Source: Pseudomaricurvus alcaniphilus (GTDB taxonomy: Bacteria > Pseudomonadota > Gammaproteobacteria > Pseudomonadales > Cellvibrionaceae). Taken from it: 64,000 nucleotides of DNA. Both the position numbers and the translations under genes were made by a program. Positions 1 to 8,595 of this stretch are shown piece by piece; positions within the stretch are counted from its first letter, which is position 1; each line of letters opens with the position of its first letter. The stretch spans positions 124,001 to 188,000 of the forward strand of contig NZ_JAAOIX010000003.1 of NCBI RefSeq assembly GCF_011440395.1, in the 5' to 3' direction. Under the pieces are notes generated by a model that was not told the DNA's origin, made no database searches, and was given only the letters and a program-made list of their open reading frames with translations.

Positions 1-2091
1 TTGGGTGTAGGCCTGGTCGTCTTCGTAGAATTCGCGCGGGTCGTTGGCAAAGTAGAAGCCGCGCACGGTGTAGTCCTTGTCGGTGAGGTTGCGCCCCCAC
101 AGCCGCAGGACCAGATCGCCCAGGGTGTAGGTGATGCTGGCGTGCAGCAGGGCGTAGGACTTGGACTGCTGGTCGTGGCTGTCGGAGTAATAAAAACTGT
201 CGCGACCGTCGAGCTCGATGCGCGCCGCGAGCGCGGAGTTGAGCTGCAGATCGGCTCCAATGTTGAACTGGTAATGGGGCGCGTGCGCCTGGTCGCGGCC
301 GGTTTGGTTGATCAGGGTGTCGCCGTCGAGAATAAAGAAGTCCTCGATTTCAGTGTCCAGCCAACCGATGGCGGCGAACAGGTTGAGCGTATCGATGGGT
401 TGGAAACCGGCTTGCAATTCCAGGCCGCGATTGGTGCCGGCAGCGCCGTTGTCGGTGTAGCCCACAAACAGTGGCCCTTCGTTGTACCAGCCCTTGAGCT
501 GCACGTGGTCGCGCTCCATATGGAAGGCCGCCAGGCGCAGTTGCAAGCGATCCTGCAGGTAATCGCCCTTGAGGCCGACTTCGAAGTTGTGGGCGACTTC
601 GGTGTCAAATACCAGGCGACTGTTGAGAAAGCCAATTACAGCCGGGTCAAAGTTGTTTTGTTCCGCCTTGCCGAGGGCGTCGCCATTGACACCGCCGGTT
701 TTGAATCCCCGAGAGACCAATCCGTAAATCATAGTGTTATCGTCGGCCTGGAATTCCAGGCTGATTTCGCCGCCCCAGAGGGTTTCATCGGGGCTGGCGC
801 TGACACCGCGCAGGTCGTCGTAGTCACTGCTGAAATCTTCGACCCGGATCCCGGTGCTAAGGGTCAAGCGCTCGCTTAAAGGGGCAGCCAGTTCGCCGTA
901 CCAGGCGATGCGAGTGCTGTCGTACTGGCTGGCAAAGGTAGTGGGGCTGCCCAGGTCCCAGTCGAAGAATTCCCGTCGCAGATCTTCGCGCTGGTCGATG
1001 GCGTAGAGGCCGGTGACCCATTCCAGCTGACCAAACAATTTGCCGTCTTCAGTAGAGATCAGGCGCAGGTCGAATTGCAGCGAATCGCGCTCGCGAAAGT
1101 AGGTGTCGGTGCTGGAATACCACCAGTCGAAGCCCCAGTCGTCAGAATCGCAGGCTAAACCCTCGCAAATTTCAGTATTGGTCCAATCCTCGTCGTAGCC
1201 GTACTCGACTTCGGTCTGTTCCACCGCCAGGGTGGCATCAACCCGGAAACGGGCGTTGGCGTTCCAGTCGGCGTGCAGTGCCAAGGCATGGGTCTGCTGG
1301 GTGTCGACGCCCGGCTGGTCGGACAGGGTGTGGCGGTTGTTGTCGAGGGAGAAGGCATCGTAGCCGTTGTCGACATCGATCAGGGTCAGGGTGGTGTCGA
1401 GGGTCAGTCGATCGCTGGCCTGCCACAGCAACTTGCCGCGCAGGGTGAGTTCGTCGCGGTCATTGGTATCGTCGCGGCCGAGATAATCGTTTTCGATAAA
1501 GCCGTCGCTGCGGTATTGCTGCACGGCCAGGCGGCCGAGCAGGTCTTGCGCCAGTGGGCCACTCAGCACTGCTGAAGCGACGTAGCTGTCGTAGTTGCCC
1601 ACGCCGGCACTGACGGACCCCTCGAATTCCTCGGTGGGCTCGTTGGAGCGGATATTGATCATACCCGCCAACGCGTTAGCGCCAAAACGGGTCCCCTGGG
1701 GCCCGCGCAGGACTTCCACCTGCTGCACGTCGAGCAGGGTACCGGCGTTGCCCAGGCCGCTGAAGTTGACACCGTCGATCATCAGGCCCACGGAGGGGTT
1801 GATGGGATCCACGAACTGGCTGCGCTCACCGATGCCGCGCACCTGGTAGAAGCGACCGCGGGAAGCGCCGGCGGCAAAATTGACATTGGGGGCCAGGTTG
1901 AGCAGTTCTTCCAGGTGGCGGGCGTCGCGGGCGATCACCTCGGCGCCGCCGATTACGGTGATGCTGCTGGCAAACTCGGTGTCGGGCACGTCGCGGAAAT
2001 CGGCTGTGACATTGACAATGGGCAGGGGTTCAGCGGCAAAGGCGCAACTGCAAGCGGCCAGCGCCAGCAGGGCGGGGAAGGTGTGTTTCAC
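1..2091 (-). CDS. TonB-dependent outer-membrane receptor, 3' end outside window (probable thiamin or thiamin-precursor uptake)
   Basis: The minus strand is open from a GTG at 2091 to the window edge, giving 697 codons. A GGAG Shine-Dalgarno lies 5-8 bases before the GTG. The product starts with a signal peptide (KHTFPALLALAACSCAFAA, cleavage likely before EPLP). A plug domain follows with TVIGGAEVIARDA, YQVRGIGERSQ and VEVLRGPQGTRFGANALAG, then alternating strands of a large beta-barrel. The last visible residues (WGRNLTDKDYTVRGFYF) are the usual near-terminal motif, so only a few tens of residues are missing. Such receptors move scarce ligands across the outer membrane using TonB energy. Specificity is inferred from the TPP riboswitch just upstream, which points to thiamin, its phosphates or a pyrimidine/thiazole precursor rather than iron. 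No other thiamin gene is visible in the window. Confidence 0.93.
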   Translation of the reverse strand, partial: MKHTFPALLALAACSCAFAAEPLPIVNVTADFRDVPDTEFASSITVIGGAEVIARDARHLEELLNLAPNVNFAAGASRGRFYQVRGIGERSQFVDPINPSVGLMIDGVNFSGLGNAGTLLDVQQVEVLRGPQGTRFGANALAGMINIRSNEPTEEFEGSVSAGVGNYDSYVASAVLSGPLAQDLLGRLAVQQYRSDGFIENDYLGRDDTNDRDELTLRGKLLWQASDRLTLDTTLTLIDVDNGYDAFSLDNNRHTLSDQPGVDTQQTHALALHADWNANARFRVDATLAVEQTEVEYGYDEDWTNTEICEGLACDSDDWGFDWWYSSTDTYFRERDSLQFDLRLISTEDGKLFGQLEWVTGLYAIDQREDLRREFFDWDLGSPTTFASQYDSTRIAWYGELAAPLSERLTLSTGIRVEDFSSDYDDLRGVSASPDETLWGGEISLEFQADDNTMIYGLVSRGFKTGGVNGDALGKAEQNNFDPAVIGFLNSRLVFDTEVAHNFEVGLKGDYLQDRLQLRLAAFHMERDHVQLKGWYNEGPLFVGYTDNGAAGTNRGLELQAGFQPIDTLNLFAAIGWLDTEIEDFFILDGDTLINQTGRDQAHAPHYQFNIGADLQLNSALAARIELDGRDSFYYSDSHDQQSKSYALLHASITYTLGDLVLRLWGRNLTDKDYTVRGFYFANDPREFYEDDQAYTQ

Positions 2092-2095
2092 GATT

Positions 2096-2118
2096 GGTCT
2101 CCAATTATCATAGAGACC
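2096..2118 (-). promoter_or_regulatory. SD-sequestering hairpin, probable riboswitch expression platform
   Basis: On the minus strand GGTCTC (2118-2113) can pair with GAGACC (2101-2096) around an 11-base loop. The right arm contains the GGAG Shine-Dalgarno of the receptor gene, whose GTG is at 2091. Pairing would hide the ribosome site. Its place between the TPP aptamer and the start codon makes translational control the simplest reading. There is no U-tract, so a terminator is unlikely. Confidence 0.6.
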
Positions 2119-2167
2119 CGGATGCGTGCGTATTAGTAAGGGTGAATACATGGTGCTTTATGTATTT

Positions 2168-2255
2168 TCCTATCCCTACGCCGGTATTATCCGGATCAGG
2201 TTCAAAGGGTCTGCGGCGCGTGCCGCATCTCAGGTGCATTACCCCCCCTTAGGAC
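2168..2255 (-). promoter_or_regulatory. TPP riboswitch (THI element)
   Basis: Read on the minus strand the segment carries the conserved blocks of the thiamin pyrophosphate aptamer in order: a G-rich 5' side, CACCTGAGATG, a variable GC hairpin (GCGGCACGCGCCGC), then ACCCTTTGAACCTGATC, CGGATAATACCGG and GCGTAGGGA. TCCTA at the 5' edge and TAGGA at the 3' edge can close P1. It lies between a good promoter (2264-2292) and the receptor start, so it should repress the receptor when TPP is plentiful. The family assignment is by conserved motif and is very secure; the repression mechanism is inferred. Confidence 0.96.
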
Positions 2256-2263
2256 AGGTCGCC

Positions 2264-2292
2264 ATTCTATGCCCTTCAGCCCCAAGCCTCAA
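2264..2292 (-). promoter_or_regulatory. Sigma-70-type promoter for the riboswitch and receptor
   Basis: On the minus strand TTGAGG (2292-2287) and TAGAAT (2269-2264) are separated by exactly 17 bases. The predicted transcript would start near 2257, immediately before P1 of the TPP aptamer, which supports the call. Confidence 0.65.
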
Positions 2293-2398
2293 TAGAGGGC
2301 GGTTGGAATTCGTCGCCAACACTGGCAAGCTTGGGGTGCAGGCAACAACATGGCCGCATCCGGCCCGAGCCATATCCTATTCGAACACATGGAGTAAA

Positions 2399-3790
2399 AT
2401 GCACAACCACAAGCACAACCCCAGGCACAATCACAACCAGTCTGAGTCAGAGCAAACCGCAATCGAGCAGGGGCTGGAAAAAATCCTCTCGCCGTTCCAG
2501 CAATTTATCAAAAATCAAACTACCAGTAGCCTGGTGCTGATCCTGGCCACCGTGGTTGCGCTGGTGATCGCCAATTCCGGACTCGCATCTCACTACCACG
2601 CCTGGCAGCACCTGCCTCTGGGCATAGTTGTGGGTGACTGGTCGCTGGTGATGGGCAGCAAGCACTGGATCAACGATGGTCTGATGACGATTTTCTTCTT
2701 CCTGTTGGGGCTGGAAATCAAGCGCGAAATGCTGGTGGGAGAAATCAAACAGGTGCAGGTGTTGGTGCCGGTAATGGCGGCTGCATTGGGGGGGATGCTG
2801 GTGCCGGCCGGGATTTATTACGGGTTTAATGCGGGCACCGCCTATGTCCAGGGGTGGGGCATACCCATGGCCACGGATACGGCTTTTGCTATTGGTGTGC
2901 TGGCGTTTCTGGGGCGTCGCATCCCGGCGACCGCATTCACCTTTCTGGTCGCCCTCGCCATAATTGATGACCTGGGTGCGATCCTGGTGATAGCACTGTT
3001 TTACTCGGATTCTATCAATCTGCTGAATCTGTGGGTTGGTGCGGGGCTGCTGCTACTGCTGATCCTGCTCAATGTCATTGGCGTGCGCAATCCCTGGGTG
3101 TACCTGGGAGTTGGAACCCTGCTCTGGGGGGCGATGCTGGGCTCCGGGATTCACGCCACGGTGGCCGGCATCCTGATCGCTGCGACCGTGCCGGCGCGGC
3201 CAAAGCGCAAGCCGGGCTGGTTCCTGCAACGGGTCACTGAGTTGGTGAGCAAGTTTGAGCGCCTCGAGCGCCGCAAGGACGGTCCGGGGCCAATGCTGGC
3301 CGAGGCCGAGCAGCATGCGGTGTTGGAATCCATGCAGGCGGCGGCGGAGAAAGCCACCACCCCGTTGCGGCGTTGGGAGCGTGTGCTGGAGTATCCGGTG
3401 GCGCTGCTGGTGTTACCCATTTTTGCCTTTGCCAACGCCGGTATCGAATTGCACCTGGACGCACTGCAGGAGTCGCAGATCAACTCTGTTGCGTTGGGGG
3501 TGGTGCTCGGCCTGGTGCTGGGCAAAGGAGTGGGGATCCCCCTGTTTACCTGGGTGGCGCTGCGTTTGGGACTCGGTCAGCTGCCGGCAGGCTTGCAGAT
3601 GAGCCATGTGGTGGGACTGGGATTGCTCGGCGGTATCGGCTTCACCATGTCGATGTTTATCAGCAGCATGGGCTTCGAGGAAATGCCGGCGGCGCTAAAT
3701 ACGGCCAAGCTGGGCATTTTGGTGGCGTCCCTGTTGGCCGGATTGGCCGGCTACTTTTGGTTGCGTCGCTGCGGGCAAAAGCTCGCCTAG
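2399..3790 (+). CDS. nhaA: Na+/H+ antiporter NhaA
   Basis: This is an inner-membrane secondary transporter that exports Na+ in exchange for H+, important for sodium and alkaline-pH homeostasis. The 463-residue product has about twelve hydrophobic segments and NhaA signatures: FFLLGLEIKREML, MATDTAFAIGVLAFLG (D160) and ALAIIDDLGAILVIALFYS with the paired aspartates D190-D191 equivalent to D163/D164 of E. coli. A charged loop near residues 260-320 makes it longer than the ~390-residue E. coli form, as in many marine homologues. The frame is open further upstream, but ATG 2399 has a GGAG just before it, and the upstream frame runs antisense across the TPP riboswitch. The N-terminus is unusual, with five His among the first twelve residues. 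A GC-rich hairpin with a U-run follows the stop codon. Confidence 0.96.
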   Translation: MHNHKHNPRHNHNQSESEQTAIEQGLEKILSPFQQFIKNQTTSSLVLILATVVALVIANSGLASHYHAWQHLPLGIVVGDWSLVMGSKHWINDGLMTIFFFLLGLEIKREMLVGEIKQVQVLVPVMAAALGGMLVPAGIYYGFNAGTAYVQGWGIPMATDTAFAIGVLAFLGRRIPATAFTFLVALAIIDDLGAILVIALFYSDSINLLNLWVGAGLLLLLILLNVIGVRNPWVYLGVGTLLWGAMLGSGIHATVAGILIAATVPARPKRKPGWFLQRVTELVSKFERLERRKDGPGPMLAEAEQHAVLESMQAAAEKATTPLRRWERVLEYPVALLVLPIFAFANAGIELHLDALQESQINSVALGVVLGLVLGKGVGIPLFTWVALRLGLGQLPAGLQMSHVVGLGLLGGIGFTMSMFISSMGFEEMPAALNTAKLGILVASLLAGLAGYFWLRRCGQKLA

Positions 3791-3830
3791 ACGCCACGCC
3801 GGTTGGGCGCCAGCGGCTGCAGTTGCCGTG

Positions 3831-3854
3831 GCGCCGGGTGCCCGGCGCTCTTTT
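3831..3854 (+). terminator. Rho-independent terminator after nhaA
   Basis: GCGCCGGG and CCCGGCGC form a perfect 8-bp stem with a two-base loop (3831-3848), followed by TCTTTT. It lies between convergent nhaA and the RNase II gene. The T-run is on the plus strand only, so it serves nhaA. Confidence 0.7.
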
Positions 3855-3899
3855 CGCGGTGGCAATGGTCTGCGGGAGACTTTTGGCGCAAGTCGGCCG

Positions 3900-5939
3900 C
3901 TAGCTGGCTGCCTTTGGATTGTCGGTCTCTGTGCTATTAGTCTCAGTGCTATCGGTGCTTGTGCTCTCGATAGGTGTGCTTGCGGTCACAGTATTCTCAG
4001 CCCAGCAAAAACTTAGTCGCTTCTTGTCCAGGTCGATACTCTCCAGTTTGACTGTCACCGGTTGGTTCAGCGTGTAGGTGATACTCTCCCGGGTCATTGT
4101 CATGCGCAGTTCGTCGAACTTGTGCTGCTTGGGGTCGAGTTTTACAAAACCGGTTATGCCCCAGTCGTCGAGCTTGACCATGACTCCCTGGGAGGTGACG
4201 CGAAAAATGTGGCCGGCCAGCGCCTTGTCCTGGTGCTGCTGCATAAAGAGACAGTAGAGCCACTGTTCCAGGTCGCGACTGGCCATGCGGGTGGAGCCGA
4301 TACGGCTCTGCATGTCGACCAGGTCTTCCGCCGTGAGTGCGGGCGGCTTGGTGCCGGCCAGTATGGCGCGAATGGCGCGATGGTTGTGCAGGTCGTTGTA
4401 GCGGCGAATCGGGGAGGTGACCGTGGCGTAATGGTGCATGCCCAGGCCGAGATGGGGCCGGGGTTCCAGGCTCAATTGGCCGGCCTGCAGCATAAGCCGG
4501 AAAGCGGCCAGCAGGGTGGCGGCATCCGGCCGCGCCTGCAGCGCCCGAATTAACTCCAGGTAGCCGTCCAGTTGGGACGGGTCGATGCTGGCCAGTTCAG
4601 GGTAGTCCGCTTCCAGGGTGGTCTTGATGGCGGCAAGCTTTTCTGGCCGGAAGCCGGCGTGGGTGGAGAATATGCCTGAGTTGGGGTGTTTGACGAACAG
4701 TTCGCCCGCGCTGCGGTTGGTGGCCAGCATGGCCTCTTCCACTATCTGCTGGGCGCTATTGCGCGACTGCCGCAGGATTTCTGCAATGTGCAGGTCGGCA
4801 TCGACGACAATGTCATAATCGTCGCGCTCCTCCATCAGTAGCATATGCTGCCGGCGGAATCCGTTGAGGGCGCTGCTGCAGGCTGCAAGGCATTGCAGCA
4901 GGGGCTGGCAGTCTGGGGGGCAGGCCTCATTTTGTTGTTGGTCTAGGTAAGCCGCCACCTGTTGATAGCTGAGCTTATGGCGGGATTTGATCAGCCCAAA
5001 CTCGAATTGATAGTGTTCGATGGCGCCGCTGTGGCTGACGTCCATATGACATAACAGCACCGGCCGCGGCACTTCGGCCAGCAGGGAAAAAGTATCGTGC
5101 GACAGCGCTTCGGGCAGCATGGTGAGGGCGCCGCCGGGCAGGTAAGCGGTGTTGGCGCGCTCGCGGGCGGCCCGGTCAATGGGGCTGTTGGCGGCGATGC
5201 TGGCACTGGGGTCGGCCACCGCCACGGTTAAGCGCCAGCCCGACTCGGTCTCTGCAGCGTGCAGGGCATCGTCCATGTCCAGGGTGCTGGCGGAATCGAT
5301 GGTGACAAATGGCAGGTCGAGTAAATCGCGGCGCTGCTGGTCGCCGGTGAGCCCGGTTGGTGGCGTGTGGGCCAGGGTGTCAGTCAGTTGCTGAACCTCT
5401 TTGGGCCAGTGGCAGGGCAGATCGTGCTTGAGGCAGGTGATCTTGTGCTCGATGCCGGGGGTGGAGGGTTTGCCAAGGATTTCCAGGATTTTCGCCTGGC
5501 CCTTGCCGTCGGCAAATGGATGGCGAGTGAGTTTGCAGAGCAGGTAATCGCCCGCTCCAGCCTTGCCGCGAGCTTTGGGGGGAATAAACACCCAGCGATT
5601 TAATTGCGGCATATCCACCGCGACAAAATGCCCTTTGCCCCGCACGACATATTGGCCCACCAGTTTTTGGGTGGTGGATGAGAGCAATTTATCCAGTACC
5701 ACTTCGATCTTGCTGCTGCCGTTGGCCACCTTTTTCTCGGTGACGCTGACCTCCACCCGGTCACCGGGCAATACGCGAGCCATCTCGGTGGGTGCCAGGA
5801 ATGCCTCCCTGCCATCGTCCAGGGTGACGAAGCCAAAGCGCCCCTGACTGCCCCTGACCGTACCGTTAAACAGGTTTTTGTCAGCGCGAATGTCTTGTTT
5901 CAATTGTGAGAGTTGCTGCAGGGCGTTGGGATCAAGCAT
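3900..5939 (-). CDS. rnb: Exoribonuclease II (RNB family)
   Basis: This 3'-to-5' processive exoribonuclease degrades single-stranded RNA in the cytoplasm. The 679-residue product has N-terminal cold-shock/OB domains (residues ~20-160), the RNB catalytic domain from ~205, and a C-terminal S1 domain (~570-650). The metal-binding block FVTIDSASTLDMDDAL places D215, D221, D223 and D224 where E. coli RNase II has D201, D207, D209 and D210. The signature HYATVTSPIRRYNDLHNHRAI begins at about residue 512. Length fits RNase II (~644) better than RNase R (~810), plus a Ser/Thr/Glu-rich tail (residues ~654-679). The start ATG has no strong Shine-Dalgarno, so the exact start is less certain. Confidence 0.93.
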   Translation of the reverse strand: MLDPNALQQLSQLKQDIRADKNLFNGTVRGSQGRFGFVTLDDGREAFLAPTEMARVLPGDRVEVSVTEKKVANGSSKIEVVLDKLLSSTTQKLVGQYVVRGKGHFVAVDMPQLNRWVFIPPKARGKAGAGDYLLCKLTRHPFADGKGQAKILEILGKPSTPGIEHKITCLKHDLPCHWPKEVQQLTDTLAHTPPTGLTGDQQRRDLLDLPFVTIDSASTLDMDDALHAAETESGWRLTVAVADPSASIAANSPIDRAARERANTAYLPGGALTMLPEALSHDTFSLLAEVPRPVLLCHMDVSHSGAIEHYQFEFGLIKSRHKLSYQQVAAYLDQQQNEACPPDCQPLLQCLAACSSALNGFRRQHMLLMEERDDYDIVVDADLHIAEILRQSRNSAQQIVEEAMLATNRSAGELFVKHPNSGIFSTHAGFRPEKLAAIKTTLEADYPELASIDPSQLDGYLELIRALQARPDAATLLAAFRLMLQAGQLSLEPRPHLGLGMHHYATVTSPIRRYNDLHNHRAIRAILAGTKPPALTAEDLVDMQSRIGSTRMASRDLEQWLYCLFMQQHQDKALAGHIFRVTSQGVMVKLDDWGITGFVKLDPKQHKFDELRMTMTRESITYTLNQPVTVKLESIDLDKKRLSFCWAENTVTASTPIESTSTDSTETNSTETDNPKAAS

Positions 5940-6103
5940 GGAGAGTCGCTGTTCTTCGGTGAAGGTGGGTTGAATGACTGGGGTGAGCCGCGGTTTTGCG
6001 GCGCAATCATAGCAAAATAAAAGCGGCTTTGGGGATTAACTGGTGAGAATGACGGCGCTGCCGGCATTAAATGGGAATTGCAACGGGTAACCACAGGGTG
6101 AGG

Positions 6104-6337
6104 CTATTGTTTGCTCTCCGGGTTGTTGTCAATGCTGTTATCTGTGCTGCTATCGCTCGGTGAACTGGCCTGGATAAAAGCGTAATAATCTTCCACCAGG
6201 GTGCGTTCGGCCCGGCGTTCGGTGCGCTTGCGGCGCTTGCGGTGATAGAGGTCCAGCGGAATATCCCGGCAGGGATCGCTGTCATAACGTCGGTCTGTTC
6301 CCTTGCGACGGTTTACAAAGGTTTTGCCCTTGTCCAT
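6104..6337 (-). CDS. Small highly basic conserved-type protein, function unknown
   Basis: The 77-residue product starts at an ATG preceded by AGGAG six bases upstream, a strong ribosome site. It is rich in Arg/Lys in the first half (VNRRKGTDRRYDSDPCRD, then HRKRRKRTERRAERT) and acidic/polar at the C-terminus (SDSSTDNSIDNNPESK). No domain is recognised and no membrane segment is present. It lies upstream of the RNase II gene on the same strand, with 164 bases between them, so the two could share a transcript. The basic block could bind RNA, but that is only a guess from composition. Confidence 0.7.
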   Translation of the reverse strand: MDKGKTFVNRRKGTDRRYDSDPCRDIPLDLYHRKRRKRTERRAERTLVEDYYAFIQASSPSDSSTDNSIDNNPESKQ

Positions 6338-6571
6338 AAATCTCCTGAAGCTGCAGTTTGTTGCCGGGGTCGCCGCGGTTGGCTCACTGCCAGTGCCGAG
6401 CGAATATTTTAACTCTAGCCCAGGGTTTGGCTTTTTCCATTAGGGTGTTGATTGCGACGCCATATTTTGTTTTTTGCGGCTGGTGCCCGGAAACGGAGTA
6501 TTGCTGCGAGGCCCAGGCGCTGTTCACGGGTTATAATGGCGTCCTGAAAATGTCATACAACGGTTGGTATT

Positions 6572-6883
6572 ATGGAAACGCAAGCAACTATCACGAACAA
6601 ATTGACCGAGGCCCTGGCGCCTGACCATCTCGAGGTCATAAATGAGAGCCATATGCACAATGTGCCGGCCGGTTCGGAGTCCCACTTTAAAGTTATTCTG
6701 GTGAGCCCGAAATTTGCCCAAGTGACCCGGGTCAAGCGCCACCAGATGGTCTATCAGGTGCTCAGTGAGGAGTTGGCCGGCGGGGTTCACGCGCTGGCCT
6801 TGCACACCTATGCACCCGCGGAGTGGGCTGCGGCAGCCGGGGCGCCGGATTCGCCCCGCTGCCTGGGCGGATCGAAAGCCTGA
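6572..6883 (+). CDS. bolA: BolA family protein
   Basis: The 103-residue product matches the BolA/IbaG fold: an N-terminal helix (ITNKLTEALAPDHLEVINES), the conserved SHFKVILVSPKF strand region and the helix-turn element RHQMVYQVLSEEL, followed by HALALHTYAPAEW. BolA proteins act with monothiol glutaredoxins in iron-sulfur handling and affect cell morphology. The family call is firm; the choice between BolA and the shorter IbaG branch rests on length and the VHALALHTYAPAEW ending, which is BolA-like. The Shine-Dalgarno is weak (GGTTGG). TATAAT near 6532 could be its -10 element. Confidence 0.92.
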   Translation: METQATITNKLTEALAPDHLEVINESHMHNVPAGSESHFKVILVSPKFAQVTRVKRHQMVYQVLSEELAGGVHALALHTYAPAEWAAAAGAPDSPRCLGGSKA

Positions 6884-7103
6884 GTGATTGATTTTTTAAG
6901 GCTTGGCGGTGTGCAAAAAATGAGCGATCCGGTACAATGCGCGCCTTCGGGCTAGCCTGTTCGGGCTCGGCTCGTGCAGTTGCTGCGGCCGGCTGCGCTG
7001 GTCAACCGGTCCCTGCAGGTAAGCCCTGCAGAACCAGCCCCGCAGAACATACTCTGTAAAAAAACCTGTAATCCAAGTCCGGTGAAAGAATAGGTCCATA
7101 TGA

Positions 7104-8057
7104 ATGCTTGATAGAAAGAATAAGGTCGTGGTTGCCGCGCTCTACAAGTTCGTCAGCCTGCCCGATTACGAAGCCTTGCGCGAGCCGCTATTGGAGTGGT
7201 GTCGAGCGGCGGGAGTCAAAGGCACCCTGTTGCTGGCCAGTGAGGGTATCAACGGCACGGTAGCGGGCAGTCGCGCGGCCATCGATGGGCTGCTGGACTA
7301 TTTGCGCCGCGACCCGCGTTTGGCTGATTTGAGTCACAAGGAATCCCTGCACGAGGAGGTGCCTTTCTACCGCATGAAGGTCAAGTTGAAGCGGGAGATA
7401 GTGACTATGGGTGTGGAGGGTATAGACCCCGCGCAGGTAGTGGGTACCTATGTGGAGCCGGCCGCCTGGAATTCGCTGATATCTGATCCCGACGTGGTGG
7501 TAGTTGATACCCGCAACGACTACGAGGTGGAATTGGGCAGTTTTGAGGGGGCCGTCAACCCGAAAACCGGGTCTTTTCGCGAGTTTCCCGCTTATGTGGC
7601 CGAGCACCTGGACCCGGCCAAGCACAAGAAGGTGGCCATGTTTTGCACCGGTGGCATTCGCTGTGAGAAGTCGACCGCCTACCTCAGGGAGCAGGGGTTT
7701 GAGGAGGTTTACCACCTCAAGGGGGGCATCCTGAAATACCTGGAAGAGGTGCCGAAGGAAAACAGCCTCTGGCGGGGTGAGTGCTTTGTATTTGATAACC
7801 GGGTCAGTGTTGACCACGACCTGGAGCGAGGCAGCTACGATCTCTGTCACGGTTGCCGGGAGCCTGTCTCTGGGCAGGATAAGTTGAGCGACAAGTATGT
7901 CGAGGGCATCACCTGCCCGCGCTGCTATGACCGGCAAACGGACGAGCAGCGGGCGCGATTTGCGGAGCGGCAAAAGCAAATGTTGTTGGCCCGGCAGCGG
8001 CAGCAGGTGCACATCGGTGCGCCACCGCCACAGCGGCAGCAGCGTCAAAAACCCTGA
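7104..8057 (+). CDS. trhO: tRNA uridine(34) hydroxylase TrhO (YceA, rhodanese domain)
   Basis: TrhO hydroxylates uridine 34 of certain tRNAs on the way to 5-methoxy or 5-oxyacetyl uridine. The 317-residue product has the N-terminal YceA domain ([33 protein letters not shown]) and a rhodanese domain (~124-220) with the active-site loop [11 protein letters not shown], where C181 corresponds to the essential Cys of E. coli TrhO. A C-terminal Cys-rich segment (CHGC, CPRC) follows. A three-codon ATG-AAT-GCT-TGA reading frame (7100-7111) overlaps the chosen ATG. The call is very secure from full-length motif order. Confidence 0.96.
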   Translation: MLDRKNKVVVAALYKFVSLPDYEALREPLLEWCRAAGVKGTLLLASEGINGTVAGSRAAIDGLLDYLRRDPRLADLSHKESLHEEVPFYRMKVKLKREIVTMGVEGIDPAQVVGTYVEPAAWNSLISDPDVVVVDTRNDYEVELGSFEGAVNPKTGSFREFPAYVAEHLDPAKHKKVAMFCTGGIRCEKSTAYLREQGFEEVYHLKGGILKYLEEVPKENSLWRGECFVFDNRVSVDHDLERGSYDLCHGCREPVSGQDKLSDKYVEGITCPRCYDRQTDEQRARFAERQKQMLLARQRQQVHIGAPPPQRQQRQKP

Positions 8058-8193
8058 GCCGCTGCTGACGAAGTCGCTGGGGCCGCGGTGTTCTGGCGGC
8101 GCGGCCCGGGAGCAGGCTGCAAACGAGTGAAATGGGGGGCTGGTGGCAGGCCCTGGTGGTAGTTGAATAGTTGTGAGATGAGAACTGGCTTAT

Positions 8194-8490
8194 ATGGATT
8201 TTTCCGCTTGGAGTGTTGATCTCCCCAAATGCTGTGCGACCCACAGCAGTGGTTTTCGAATTGAGATAGAAGGCAGCCCGCGTGATCCGAGCGCGGTGCA
8301 TCCGGGCAAGTTTCCCAGTGGTTTGAGCAGCATCGAGCAGGTCAGGTTGTTGCGCATCGGGCTTGAGGCGATCGCGGAGGCGGCGAAAAAGGGGGGCCGG
8401 AAAGCAGCGCCTTCCAGACCTGCGTATACTCCCCCGGCGAACCGGCCCCAGCGCCCCACATTGTCCTTAAAAAAGAAGCCCGGCGCATAG
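8194..8490 (+). CDS. Small hypothetical protein
   Basis: This 98-residue reading frame sits alone between trhO and a convergent gene. The first two thirds look like a folded domain (GFRIEIEGSPRDPSAVHPGK, then a helix SSIEQVRLLRIGLEAIAEAAK). The C-terminus is a basic, Pro-rich tail (RPAYTPPANRPQRP). No membrane segment is present. The Shine-Dalgarno is poor. No characterised family is recognised; protein-like composition and an isolated, uninterrupted frame are the only support. Confidence 0.55.
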   Translation: MDFSAWSVDLPKCCATHSSGFRIEIEGSPRDPSAVHPGKFPSGLSSIEQVRLLRIGLEAIAEAAKKGGRKAAPSRPAYTPPANRPQRPTLSLKKKPGA

Positions 8491-8595
8491 CTGAATCGCT
8501 GTTATCGCGCTGCGCATCGCCGCGGTACTGGCGGGCCGGATAACTGCCGCCCAGGTCAACTCTCCGAGCCAATGCCCCAAGCCATTACCCTGAGC

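Noticed and set aside
1-879. Plus-strand frame at the left edge
   Set aside because: It is antisense to the TonB-dependent receptor, whose motifs are unmistakable on the minus strand.
2126-2398. N-terminal extension of NhaA
   Set aside because: It is translated across the reverse complement of the TPP riboswitch and has no NhaA similarity. ATG 2399 has its own Shine-Dalgarno.
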